This document shows positions 9,800-16,698 of a DNA stretch of 64,000 bases, in pieces (position 1 is the stretch's first letter; the number at the start of each line of letters is the position of its first letter). Origin of the DNA: Halopseudomonas pertucinogena (GTDB taxonomy: Bacteria > Pseudomonadota > Gammaproteobacteria > Pseudomonadales > Pseudomonadaceae); contig NZ_BMNN01000001.1 in NCBI RefSeq assembly GCF_014646575.1, forward strand, positions 868,001 to 932,000, given 5' to 3'. A program made the translations under genes and the position numbers. A model generated the notes under the pieces. The model had not been told where the DNA came from and ran no database searches. It saw nothing but the letters and a program-made list of their open reading frames with translations.

Positions 9800-10185
9800 C
9801 CCCGCATCCCGTCCAGATAGCGCCGGACATCCGCCAGGTTGGTGATGCTGCCGCCGAGCATGACGGTCAGCGCGCTCTGATCGGCAAAATCGCTGTTGGG
9901 CTTTCTAGGCCAGGCATTGGCCTGTTCCTCGGTAGGGAAGAGCACCCGCAGTGCCTTGTAGATGCCCATGACGTATGACACCCGCTCCAGCGTGTCCCGG
10001 GACAGCACCGGCCCCTCGCCGTTTCGCCATTTGTAGAACGTGGAGTTGGGCGGGTCGCCAAGCAGCACCTTCTGCTCCTGGGGCTTGAGGCCCCAGGCGC
10101 TGGTGATGCGGAAGAAGACATTCATCGCTGTATTGGTAACCAGCCTTGGGTCTTTCTCCCGGAAGAGTTCTTCGTTTGCCAGCAT
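9796..10185 (-). CDS. Xre/MbcA/ParS-type antitoxin of the RES toxin
   Basis: Protein of 129 aa. The N-terminal half is an Xre-like helix-turn-helix (MNVFFRITSAWGLKPQEQKVLLGD). The C-terminal half has the toxin-binding domain of MbcA/ParS/Xre proteins (RVSYVMGIYKALRVLF, then NSDFADQSALTVMLGGS), ending in a peptide that usually plugs the toxin active site. I prefer ATG 10185 because GAGGG lies eight bases before it; an upstream in-frame ATG at 10200 lacks a ribosome site. It precedes its toxin, as usual in res-xre operons, and probably represses its own promoter. Confidence 0.87.
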   Translation of the reverse strand: MLANEELFREKDPRLVTNTAMNVFFRITSAWGLKPQEQKVLLGDPPNSTFYKWRNGEGPVLSRDTLERVSYVMGIYKALRVLFPTEEQANAWPRKPNSDFADQSALTVMLGGSITNLADVRRYLDGMRG

Positions 10186-10210
10186 ATATGCAGCCCTCAT
10201 TTATGCTGAC

Positions 10211-10239
10211 AGAGTAGTCCCTGTGGGAATGTTTTGCAA
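10211..10239 (-). promoter_or_regulatory. Promoter and candidate operator of the Xre-RES operon
   Basis: On the minus strand TTGCAA (10234-10239) and TACTCT (10211-10216) are spaced by 17 bp. The spacer holds an inverted repeat TCCC-TGT-GGGA (10218-10228), well placed for autorepression by the antitoxin. The operator role is inferred. Confidence 0.5.
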
Positions 10240-10263
10240 AGTTTCTCCCTGCATAGCCTTCGT

Positions 10264-10680
10264 TTACGGCTGGGAAGTTTTCGTTGATATGGACACACCC
10301 TGCTCGGCAAACACCTCCTGCGCCACCTTGAGCGCGTTGAGCGCGCGGGGAAAGCCCACGTAGGGAATCAGGTGCATGATGCAGCCGACAATCTCGTCGG
10401 GGGTCAGTCCGACGTTCAAGCCGGTAACCACATGCATGCCGATCTGCGGTGTGCCCTGGGCTACGAGGGCGGAGATGGTGGTCAGCACCTTCTGTTTGTT
10501 GTCGATGCCGGGGCGGGCGTAGATGTCACCGAAGGCAAACTCCACCACCAGCCGGGTCAGGTCCGGGGCAACGTCCTTGAAGCTCTCACCCACTTCCATG
10601 TGGCCGGTCGGGCTCTGTTCGTTGGGGATGGTCAGTTCCTTGAGCTTGTCCATGCCTTTCTGAAAGCGGTCGGTTGTCAT
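10264..10680 (-). CDS. Carboxymuconolactone decarboxylase family protein
   Basis: Protein of 138 aa of the CMD/AhpD-like all-helical superfamily (COG0599). Recognisable parts are PDLTRLVVEFAFGDIYARPG, TISALVAQGTPQIGMHV and PYVGFPRALNALK. The redox CxxC of AhpD is absent; only one Cys is present, so a peroxidase-like role is unlikely. The substrate is unknown. ATG 10680 has a strong AGGAGA site. It lies downstream of the guanidinium exporter on the same strand, separated by a GC-rich hairpin. Confidence 0.82.
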   Translation of the reverse strand: MTTDRFQKGMDKLKELTIPNEQSPTGHMEVGESFKDVAPDLTRLVVEFAFGDIYARPGIDNKQKVLTTISALVAQGTPQIGMHVVTGLNVGLTPDEIVGCIMHLIPYVGFPRALNALKVAQEVFAEQGVSISTKTSQP

Positions 10681-10720
10681 GATCGTCTCCTGTGTGCCAG
10701 ACAAAGTGATTGAAAGAGCG

Positions 10721-10740
10721 CCGCCGCAGGCGGGCGGCGG
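10721..10740. terminator. GC-rich hairpin between gdx/sugE and the CMD gene
   Basis: CCGCCG and CGGCGG face each other around a short loop, after the exporter stop on the minus strand. No T-run follows. It may attenuate read-through into the CMD gene. Confidence 0.3.
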
Positions 10741-10794
10741 ACCCTGTATATCATTCAGGGAGTGGTAAATCGAATCGGCCGTCAGCGGTCCGGC

Positions 10795-11112
10795 TCAGAC
10801 GCTGCTGATCTTCATCAGCACCAGACCCGAGACGATCAGCACGGCGGCGAGCATTCGCAGCGTGTTCACCGGCTCGCCCAGCAAGGTGATACCGACGACA
10901 AACGCACCGACGGCGCCGATGCCGGTCCAGATGACGTAGGCCGTTCCCAGCGGAATGCTGCGCATGGCCAGCGACAGCAGCCAGAAACTGGCAACCATGG
11001 CGACAAGGGTGATAACGGATGGGGCGAGTCGGGTGAAGCCGTAGGACTGCTTCATGGTGTAGGCCCAGATGATTTCCAGGACACCGGCAACGATGAGATA
11101 GAGCCAGGACAT
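10795..11112 (-). CDS. sugE: Small multidrug-resistance family guanidinium exporter (Gdx/SugE type)
   Basis: A 105-aa protein with four TM helices. The central proton/substrate glutamate is E13 in GVLEIIWAYTMKQS; W16, K21 and the GTAYVIWTGIGAVGAF segment in helix 3 are typical of the Gdx/SugE branch rather than EmrE. It works as an antiparallel dimer exporting guanidinium for protons. A guanidine-II riboswitch in its leader strongly supports this assignment. GGAGG precedes the ATG and is part of a CCTCCGGAGG palindrome that could hide the ribosome site. Confidence 0.93.
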   Translation of the reverse strand: MSWLYLIVAGVLEIIWAYTMKQSYGFTRLAPSVITLVAMVASFWLLSLAMRSIPLGTAYVIWTGIGAVGAFVVGITLLGEPVNTLRMLAAVLIVSGLVLMKISSV

Positions 11113-11131
11113 GGCGACCTCCGGAGGAGAG

Positions 11132-11179
11132 CCAGGTCGTCCTGGTGATAAAGCCCGGTGTGGGGGAGGTCGTCCTCCT
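11132..11179 (-). promoter_or_regulatory. Guanidine-II (mini-ykkC) riboswitch
   Basis: In the leader of the exporter two tandem hairpins have identical ACGA tetraloops: GGAGG-ACGA-CCTCC (11178-11165) and CCAGG-ACGA-CCTGG (11145-11132), separated by about 19 nt. This is the defining architecture of the guanidine-II riboswitch, in which the two ACGR loops kiss and bind guanidinium. About 20 nt after the second stem comes the GGAGG ribosome site. Translational activation by guanidinium is the expected mode. Confidence 0.92.
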
Positions 11180-11191
11180 GATAGCGGGGCG

Positions 11192-11197
11192 ATTATA
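11192..11197 (-). promoter_or_regulatory. -10 box (TATAAT) for the riboswitch-exporter transcript
   Basis: A perfect TATAAT lies 13 bp before the first riboswitch hairpin on the minus strand, which puts the transcript start just before the aptamer. No good -35 is seen at 16-18 bp. Confidence 0.55.
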
Positions 11198-11317
11198 GCA
11201 AAGGGTGGTGCCGGCGGGCAGGGGACCCCTGTAATTTCCGGGGCTGCAGCGGTAGAATGTCCGCCTTTGGCTGGTGCCTTCTCGCTGCGCCGGTAACATT
11301 CATCTAGGGAGCGCGTA

Positions 11318-12535
11318 ATGACTGATGTAAAGAAAGTCGTCCTGGCCTATTCCGGCGGTCTGGATACTTCAGTAATCCTCAAGTGGCTGGAGGACACCTA
11401 CGGCTGTGAGGTGGTTACCTTCACTGCGGATCTGGGGCAGGGCGAGGAGGTCGAGCCGGCGCGTGCCAAGGCGCAGGCCATGGGCGTGAAGGAGATCTAC
11501 ATCGACGACCTGCGTGAAGAGTTCGTCCGCGATTTCGTGTTCCCGATGTTCCGCGCCAACACCGTCTACGAAGGCGAGTACCTGCTGGGTACCTCCATCG
11601 CCCGCCCGCTGATCGCCAAGCGTCTGATCGAGATCGCCAACGAGACCGGCGCCGATGCCATCTCCCACGGTGCCACCGGCAAGGGCAACGACCAGGTCCG
11701 CTTCGAGTTGGGCGCCTATGCGCTGAAGCCGGGCGTGAAGGTGATCGCCCCGTGGCGTGAGTGGGACCTGCTGTCCCGCGAGAAGCTGATGGACTACGCC
11801 GAAAAGCACGGCATCCCGATCGAGCGCCACGGCAAGAAGAAGTCGCCGTATTCCATGGATGCCAACCTGCTGCACATCTCCTACGAGGGTGGTGTACTGG
11901 AAGACACCTGGACCGAGCACGAAGAAGACATGTGGCGCTGGACCAGGTCGCCCGAGGCGGCGCCGGATGTGCCCACCTACATCGAGCTGAGCTACCGCAA
12001 GGGTGACATCGTTGCTATCGACGGCAAGGAAATGACCCCCGCCGAAGTGCTGACCTATCTGAACAGGGTCGGCGGCGAGAACGGCATCGGTCGTACCGAC
12101 ATTGTCGAGAACCGCTTTGTCGGTATGAAGTCCCGCGGCTGCTACGAGACCCCCGGCGGCACCATCATGCTCAAGGGCCACCGCGCCATCGAGTCCATCA
12201 CCCTGGACCGTGAGGTTGCCCACCTGAAGGACAGCCTGATGCCCAAGTACGCCGAGCTGATCTATAACGGCTTCTGGTGGAGCCCGGAGCGCGTGATGCT
12301 GCAGGAAATGATCGACGCGTCCCAGCTGAACGTGAACGGTGTGGTGCGCCTGAAGCTGTACAAGGGTAACGTCATCGTGGTGGGCCGCAAGTCCGATGAC
12401 TCGCTGTTCGACCAGAACATCGCCACCTTCGAAGACGACGCCGGTGCCTACGACCAGGCCGATGCGGCGGGCTTCATCAAGCTGAACGCGCTGCGCCTGC
12501 GCATTGCCGCGAACAAGGGGCGCAAGCTGATCTGA
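11318..12535 (+). CDS. argG: Argininosuccinate synthase
   Basis: Full-length 405-aa cytosolic enzyme. It condenses citrulline and aspartate with ATP to argininosuccinate, the penultimate step of arginine synthesis. The N-terminal PP-loop ATP site is [28 protein letters not shown] and [15 protein letters not shown] are conserved substrate-site segments. The ATG follows GGGAGCG. A weak TAGAAT -10-like box lies near 11253. It is divergent from the guanidinium exporter; a tight hairpin follows its stop. Confidence 0.98.
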   Translation: MTDVKKVVLAYSGGLDTSVILKWLEDTYGCEVVTFTADLGQGEEVEPARAKAQAMGVKEIYIDDLREEFVRDFVFPMFRANTVYEGEYLLGTSIARPLIAKRLIEIANETGADAISHGATGKGNDQVRFELGAYALKPGVKVIAPWREWDLLSREKLMDYAEKHGIPIERHGKKKSPYSMDANLLHISYEGGVLEDTWTEHEEDMWRWTRSPEAAPDVPTYIELSYRKGDIVAIDGKEMTPAEVLTYLNRVGGENGIGRTDIVENRFVGMKSRGCYETPGGTIMLKGHRAIESITLDREVAHLKDSLMPKYAELIYNGFWWSPERVMLQEMIDASQLNVNGVVRLKLYKGNVIVVGRKSDDSLFDQNIATFEDDAGAYDQADAAGFIKLNALRLRIAANKGRKLI

Positions 12536-12541
12536 TCAGCT

Positions 12542-12561
12542 GGCTGCCCTTCGGGGCAGCC
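12542..12561 (+). terminator. UUCG-tetraloop hairpin after argG
   Basis: A perfect 8-bp stem GGCTGCCC / GGGCAGCC is closed by a TTCG tetraloop, starting six bases after the argG stop. There is no T-tract, but the stem is very stable. Confidence 0.6.
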
Positions 12562-12688
12562 GAACCAGGCGTTGCGGCAATCCGTGATCCAGTGTGCATC
12601 AACGGATTGTCGCCAGCTTTCATACAGACGGACACCGGTCCGTACTACAGTCAATATTCATCCTGTGATTTCCCTGAGGAGGGCTGAT

Positions 12689-13081
12689 ATGCGTCTTCTG
12701 CATACGATGTTGCGTGTGGGTGATCTGGACAAGTCCATCGGCTTTTACACCGATGTGCTGGGCATGACCCTGCTGCGCCGCAAGGACTACCCCGAAGGAC
12801 GCTTTACCCTGGCGTTCGTCGGTTACGGTAACGAGGCGGAAAACTCCGTGCTGGAGCTGACCCACAACTGGGATACCCCGAGCTATGACCTGGGTAATGG
12901 CTACGGCCATATCGCCATCGAGGTGAATGACGTGTACAAGGCCTGCGAGCAGATCAAGGCTGCCGGCGGCAAGGTGGTGCGTGAAGCCGGGCCGATGAAG
13001 CATGGCTCGAGCATCCTGGCCTTCGTCGAGGATCCGGACGGGTACAAGATCGAGTTGCTGTCGCCCAGCCGGGGGGATTGA
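12689..13081 (+). CDS. gloA: Lactoylglutathione lyase (glyoxalase I)
   Basis: A 130-aa VOC-fold metalloenzyme that converts the methylglyoxal-glutathione hemithioacetal to S-lactoylglutathione. All four metal ligands are at the E. coli positions: H5, E56, H74 and E122. The short form without the yeast-like insertion suggests the Ni/Co-activated class. ATG 12689 follows GAGGAGGGC. The argG-gloA adjacency is also found in Pseudomonas. Confidence 0.97.
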   Translation: MRLLHTMLRVGDLDKSIGFYTDVLGMTLLRRKDYPEGRFTLAFVGYGNEAENSVLELTHNWDTPSYDLGNGYGHIAIEVNDVYKACEQIKAAGGKVVREAGPMKHGSSILAFVEDPDGYKIELLSPSRGD

Positions 13082-13141
13082 TCCCGGCCCTGCAGGGCTC
13101 TGATTTCGGAGTGGTTGTGGCGGCGCCTGCGGCCAGCGGCG

Positions 13142-13186
13142 GGGCGCGCCTTGCGCGCCCAATCGCGGCGAGGTCGCCGCTCCTAC
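13142..13186 (-). repeat. Two-hairpin REP element, GTAG type
   Basis: Read on the minus strand it starts GTAGGAGC, forms a GCGGCG-acct-CGCCGC hairpin, continues GATT, then forms a second hairpin GGGCGCGC-aag-GCGCGCCC. The same layout recurs at 15809-15851. The GTAG tetranucleotide head is typical of Pseudomonas REPs mobilised by RAYT transposases. Confidence 0.75.
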
Positions 13187-13339
13187 AGCGCGGGGGAGGT
13201 CCGGCCGCAAGGGAAGCCGGCAATTCGGCGTTGCCCTACAGTACGGAGGACTGTTCGGTATTAAGGGTGGCGGCCCGGCGCACGGAGCCGCCGATGCGGG
13301 GCTCGCTTCCCTCTTGAGAAAGGGGCAGCAGACTGTTCT

Positions 13340-13382
13340 GTGGGAGCCCCGACCTCGGGGCGATCGCTGGCCGCCAGGCCAG
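13340..13382 (+). repeat. Two-hairpin REP element, GTGG type
   Basis: Starts GTGGGAGCCCCGACC, the first hairpin being GCCCCG/CGGGGC, then CGATCG and a second perfect hairpin CTGGCC-gcca-GGCCAG. It ends just before the stop of dgt and may act as its transcript end. Confidence 0.7.
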
Positions 13383-13387
13383 CCGGG

Positions 13388-14716
13388 TCAGGCCGGATTG
13401 ATTCCCCGAATCCGCGTAGCCATGTCTGCGGCGTACAGGTCCGTCATGCCGGCGATGAAATCGATCACCCGCATGTAACTGGAGTACCTGTCCCATTCCG
13501 CCCTGGGTGCGTTGTTGCCCAGCAGGTCCAGAATCCGCCGGTGCTTGAAACTCAGGCTGTGGCCTGACTGCTGCTCATTGACCGCACCGCAGAAGGCTTC
13601 GAGCAACGTTTCCAGCGTGCTGTAGGCACCGATTTCATGCAGTGTCTTGCGCTTGTCCTGGAAGATGCGCTCCCGGGCGATGCGCTTGGCGTCCTGCACG
13701 CAGCGCCGGGCGGCGTTGGGCATGTGGCTGACCAGGTCGCCGCTCAGGGTGCCGGCCAGCAGCGGTTGCTGCTGGGCGATGAAGGTTTCCGCTGCGGCAT
13801 TGACCAGATGCTCGATGGCCTTGCCGCGCAGGATGGCCAGTTTGCGCCGCGTGGAGTCCTTCGGCCCGAGCAGGCGGTAGGTTTCCGGCAGGTCGTCGCC
13901 AACCAGGTCCAGTAGCAGGCTTTCCACTTCCTCGTAACGCAGCAGCTCCATCTCCAGGCCGTCTTCCAGGTCGATCAGCGCGTAGCAGATGTCATCCGCT
14001 GCCTCGACGAGATACACCAGCGGGCTGCGTGCCCAGTATCCCTCGCTCAGCTGGGGCAGACCGAGCTTGTCGGTGATCTGTTGCAGCAACGGGTATTCGC
14101 CCTGGTAACAGCCGAACTTGTGCTTCTTGTAGCCGGCTGCGTCGGCGTGGCCGGAAGTCCAGGGGTATTTGAGGTAGGCCCCGAGGGTGGCATAGGTCAG
14201 GCGCATGCCACCGTCGAACTGATGGTATTCCAACTGGGTGAGCACTCGAAAGCCCTGGGCGTTGCCCTCGAAATTGAGAAAGTCCAGCCGCTGGGCGGCG
14301 CTCATGTCCCGCAGCCAGCCTTGATCATCTGCCTTGTGGAACCAGTGGCGGATGGCGTCTTCGCCGGAGTGGCCATAGGGCGGGTTGCCGATATCGTGGG
14401 CCAGACAGGCGGCCTGGATGATGACCCCCAGATCTGCCGGGGCACACCAGTCGGGCAGCTCGCCGCGCAACATTTCACCCACGCGCATGCCCAGCGATCG
14501 GCCGACACAACTGACCTCCAGGCTGTGGGTCAGGCGGGTGTGGATGTGGTCGTTGCTGGATACCGGATGCACCTGGGTCTTCTTGCCGAGGCGGCGGAAG
14601 GCGCCGGAGAATATGACGCGGTCATGGTCCTTGTGAAAGGGTGTGCGGCCGAGTTCCTCGGTGCTGGCCACGGGTTTGCCGAGGCGCTCGCGGCAGAGCA
14701 GTGTTTTCCAGTCCAT
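13388..14716 (-). CDS. dgt: Deoxyguanosinetriphosphate triphosphohydrolase family protein
   Basis: A 442-aa HD-domain dNTPase that cleaves dNTPs to nucleoside and triphosphate. Metal ligands are in [10 protein letters not shown] (around H59-H64) and the HD pair H107-D108 in [18 protein letters not shown]. The N-terminal [14 protein letters not shown] is also typical. The length is that of the Pseudomonas-type dGTPase. ATG 14716 has GGGAGG upstream; the longer frame to 14770 adds a non-conserved leader. It is divergent from the glutaredoxin-like gene. Confidence 0.93.
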   Translation of the reverse strand: MDWKTLLCRERLGKPVASTEELGRTPFHKDHDRVIFSGAFRRLGKKTQVHPVSSNDHIHTRLTHSLEVSCVGRSLGMRVGEMLRGELPDWCAPADLGVIIQAACLAHDIGNPPYGHSGEDAIRHWFHKADDQGWLRDMSAAQRLDFLNFEGNAQGFRVLTQLEYHQFDGGMRLTYATLGAYLKYPWTSGHADAAGYKKHKFGCYQGEYPLLQQITDKLGLPQLSEGYWARSPLVYLVEAADDICYALIDLEDGLEMELLRYEEVESLLLDLVGDDLPETYRLLGPKDSTRRKLAILRGKAIEHLVNAAAETFIAQQQPLLAGTLSGDLVSHMPNAARRCVQDAKRIARERIFQDKRKTLHEIGAYSTLETLLEAFCGAVNEQQSGHSLSFKHRRILDLLGNNAPRAEWDRYSSYMRVIDFIAGMTDLYAADMATRIRGINPA

Positions 14717-14833
14717 TTTTTCCTCCCAATCATGAGACCCGAGTATGTGGCAACGCCGTCGGGCTGCCAAGGGTGTGGCCCCCCGGGCTTACACGGTAGA
14801 ATGGCGACCTTTTCTGCCTGTTCTGGAATTGTC

Positions 14834-15091
14834 ATGAGTATTTCGCTGACCCTGTTCGGTACCACTGCCTGCCACCTGTGCGACGAGTGCCTGCTGTTGA
14901 CCCGTCCGCTGGAGGGCAATGGCGTGGCGGTGCGGCAGGTGGATATCGTCGACGACCCTGCGCTGCTGGAGCGGTACCAGTTGCGGGTGCCGGTGCTGCG
15001 CCGGGACGACACGGGGGCCGAACTCGACTGGCCCTTCGATCTCGGGCAACTGATGGACTGGCTGGGCGATGCCCTGGGGGAGGGGGCCTGA
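14834..15091 (+). CDS. Glutaredoxin-like protein (DUF836 family)
   Basis: An 85-aa thioredoxin-fold protein starting [18 protein letters not shown]. The CHLC motif is the active-site pair, VDIVDD the second strand, and [10 protein letters not shown] holds the cis-proline. It probably reduces or holds thiols; the partner is unknown. The stop is one base before the ATG of the next, YcgN-like gene, so they form a tight pair. A TAGAAT box at 14797-14802 could be its -10. Confidence 0.85.
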   Translation: MSISLTLFGTTACHLCDECLLLTRPLEGNGVAVRQVDIVDDPALLERYQLRVPVLRRDDTGAELDWPFDLGQLMDWLGDALGEGA

Positions 15092-15092
15092 C

Positions 15093-15542
15093 ATGGCGCA
15101 GATAGTCACCGCGTTCTGGAAGCGCAAGACACTGGAGCAGATGGACCAGCAGGAGTGGGAATCATTGTGCGACGGCTGCGGGCTGTGCTGCCTGCAGAAG
15201 CTGGAAGACGAGGATGACCCGCAATCCATCTATTACACGCGCGTGGCGTGCAAGCTGCTGGATCTGAATACCTGCCGCTGTGGCGATTATCCGAACAGGC
15301 GTCGGCATGTGCCGGACTGTGTGCAGCTGACCCCGGCGACCGCAAGCGAGTTCGGCTGGCTGCCACCCACCTGTGCCTACCGGCTGGTGGCGGAAGGGGA
15401 GGACCTGCCGCCGTGGCATCATCTGGTCTGCGGTGACCCGCAGGCCGTGCACAGGACAGGGATATCCCAGGCGGGCAGGATGGTCGCCGAGGGCAGCGTG
15501 GCGGATGAGGACTGGGAAGAGCACATCATATTCCGAGTGTAA
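15093..15542 (+). CDS. YcgN/UPF0260 family cysteine-cluster protein
   Basis: A 149-aa protein of the UPF0260/YcgN family (CxxCxxCC type). Conserved motifs are [14 protein letters not shown], a Cys pair in [24 protein letters not shown] and WLPPTCAYR. The cysteine pattern suggests a metal or iron-sulfur site; the function is unknown. It follows the glutaredoxin-like gene with one base between, which suggests a shared redox role. Confidence 0.88.
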   Translation: MAQIVTAFWKRKTLEQMDQQEWESLCDGCGLCCLQKLEDEDDPQSIYYTRVACKLLDLNTCRCGDYPNRRRHVPDCVQLTPATASEFGWLPPTCAYRLVAEGEDLPPWHHLVCGDPQAVHRTGISQAGRMVAEGSVADEDWEEHIIFRV

Positions 15543-15554
15543 GTGGCGTGGGCG

Positions 15555-15597
15555 GGCGTGCTTTGCACGCCAATCGCCCCGGGGTCGGGGCTCCCAC
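15555..15597 (-). repeat. Two-hairpin REP element, GTGG type
   Basis: On the minus strand: GTGGGAGCCCCGACCCC, GGGGCGATT, then a second hairpin GGCGTGC-aaa-GCACGCC. It shares the first hairpin with 13340-13382 and the second with 15809-15851, so it is a hybrid of the two types. Confidence 0.72.
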
Positions 15598-15602
15598 AAC
15601 AT

Positions 15603-15653
15603 GAACTGCCCCCAAAAGTTGGGCACCCAATCCAGCTTTTCGGGGGGCAGTTC
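15603..15653. repeat. Inverted repeat inside the REP cluster
   Basis: GAACTGCCCCC-AAAAG and CTTTT-CGGGGGGCAGTTC form a long imperfect stem around a 20-odd-nt loop. It differs from the REP units on both sides. Confidence 0.55.
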
Positions 15654-15660
15654 AATAAGC

Positions 15661-15746
15661 ATCGCCTTGGGGGGGCTCCCACAACAAACATCGCCCTTGG
15701 GTCGGGGCTCCCATAACAAACATCGCCCCGGGGGCGGGGCTCCCAC
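15661..15746 (-). repeat. Three tandem degenerate GTGG-type REP units
   Basis: Units at about 15661-15682, 15690-15714 and 15722-15746 each read, on the minus strand, (G/A)TGGGAGCCCC followed by a G-rich arm and GCGAT. They are separated by ACAACAAACATC-like spacers of about 7 bp. They lack the second hairpin found in complete elements. The short pitch and divergent units argue against CRISPR. Confidence 0.65.
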
Positions 15747-15808
15747 AACAAACCCGGCGGAGTCCCTACAGAAAACTCGATCCCCTCAACGGTAGATCCC
15801 CTCAAAGG

Positions 15809-15851
15809 GTAGGAGCGGCGACCTCGCCGCGATTGGCGTGCAGAGCACGCC
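15809..15851 (+). repeat. Two-hairpin REP element, GTAG type
   Basis: GTAGGAGCGGCGACC, TCGCCGCGATT, then GGCGTGC-aga-GCACGCC. The first 26 bases are identical to the inverted copy at 13161-13186. Confidence 0.75.
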
Positions 15852-15924
15852 TGGGCACGTGAGCAGAGGGCGACTACCACGCGCGTGGTGGCCCACAGGG
15901 GCGCTGGATTGTCATCCCTCGCCA

Positions 15925-16698
15925 TCACTGGGAAATCTGCAGCTCCCTCAGCTTGATGAACAGGTAGCGCACCTGGTCATACTCGAAGGGGCTGTCCAGG
16001 GTGCCGTAGCGGAAGCCGTTGATGTAACGCAGGTTGATCGCGTACAGACCATAGGACCAGGGGTTGTCATTCATGTGGCTGCGGTTGTCGAGATAGGCAG
16101 CGGCGTCTTCGATTGACCAGTCGACGGCCTTGCCGGCGGTATCGCGCAGGGTGGACGGGCCGAGCAGCGGCAGGACCAGATACGGGCCGGTCGGGACGCC
16201 GTAGTAGCCCAGAGTCTGGCCGAAGTCCTCCGGCTCCTGGGGCAGGCCCATGGCCTTGGCCACATCGAACAACCCGACCACGCCCAGGGTGGTGTTGAGC
16301 AGCAACCGGGCGGTCGTACGGCCACTCTTCTGCAGCTTGCCCTGGGCCAGACTGTTGGCCAGGTTCGGCACATCCGCCAGGTTGGCGAACACGTTGGACA
16401 CGCCGGTGCGGACGAAGCGCGGCGTCACCTTCTCGTAGGCATTCACTACCGGCAGGTAGACATATTCGTCGAACTGGCCGTTGAAGCGGTACACCCGCCG
16501 GTTGAGCCCCTCGATCGGATCATGGATCTTGAGTGCTTCCAGGCTGGAGCGCTCGAACTGATAGTTGGTGCCCTCGGTGTCCAGGATCAGGTCGGCGAGC
16601 GGGTCCCGGTATTCGGGGACGCCGTCGATGCCGTGAACGACCGAGCTGCCAAACGCCAGACCCACGGCTGCCGCGAGGTGCAGTATTCCCTTACTCAT
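15925..16698 (-). CDS. MlaA (VacJ) family protein without a lipobox
   Basis: A 257-aa MlaA-family protein; MlaA removes mislocalised phospholipids from the outer leaflet of the outer membrane. Family motifs include DPIEGLNRRVYRFNGQFDEY, NVFANLADVPNLANSLAQGK, ARLLLNTTLGVVGLFDVA and GYYGVPTGPYLVLPLLGPST. The N-terminus looks like a normal signal peptide, and the protein has no cysteine at all, so it cannot be the usual lipoprotein. ATG 16698 is chosen because GGAGG lies nine bases upstream. It overlaps the preceding hydrolase gene by 8 bp. No other Mla gene is nearby. Confidence 0.88.
   Translation of the reverse strand: MSKGILHLAAAVGLAFGSSVVHGIDGVPEYRDPLADLILDTEGTNYQFERSSLEALKIHDPIEGLNRRVYRFNGQFDEYVYLPVVNAYEKVTPRFVRTGVSNVFANLADVPNLANSLAQGKLQKSGRTTARLLLNTTLGVVGLFDVAKAMGLPQEPEDFGQTLGYYGVPTGPYLVLPLLGPSTLRDTAGKAVDWSIEDAAAYLDNRSHMNDNPWSYGLYAINLRYINGFRYGTLDSPFEYDQVRYLFIKLRELQISQ

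Larger units (their letters stand above)
13082..13387. other. Intergenic region carrying two compound REP elements
   Basis: A 306-bp gap between the convergent gloA and dgt. It contains a GCCCTGCAGGGC palindrome just after gloA, a minus-oriented GTAG-type two-hairpin REP (13142-13186) and a plus-oriented GTGG-type REP (13340-13382). The middle part (about 13190-13335) has no gene-like or repeat structure that I can recognise. Confidence 0.6.
15543..15924. other. REP-rich intergenic region
   Basis: A 382-bp gap between the convergent YcgN-like and mlaA-like genes, filled almost entirely by repeats: one full GTGG-type REP, an inverted repeat of about 51 bp, three degenerate GTGG units in tandem, a short direct repeat of GATCCCCTCAA, and one GTAG-type REP. 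Short open frames across it are repeat artefacts. Confidence 0.7.

Noticed and set aside
13190-13335. Possible small gene between the two REPs after gloA
   Set aside because: The frames here are short, lack ribosome sites and show no protein-like pattern.
15661-15746. Tandem short repeats that might suggest a CRISPR array
   Set aside because: Only three degenerate units of about 22-25 bp with spacers of about 7 bp; units match the GTGG REP family and no cas gene is present.
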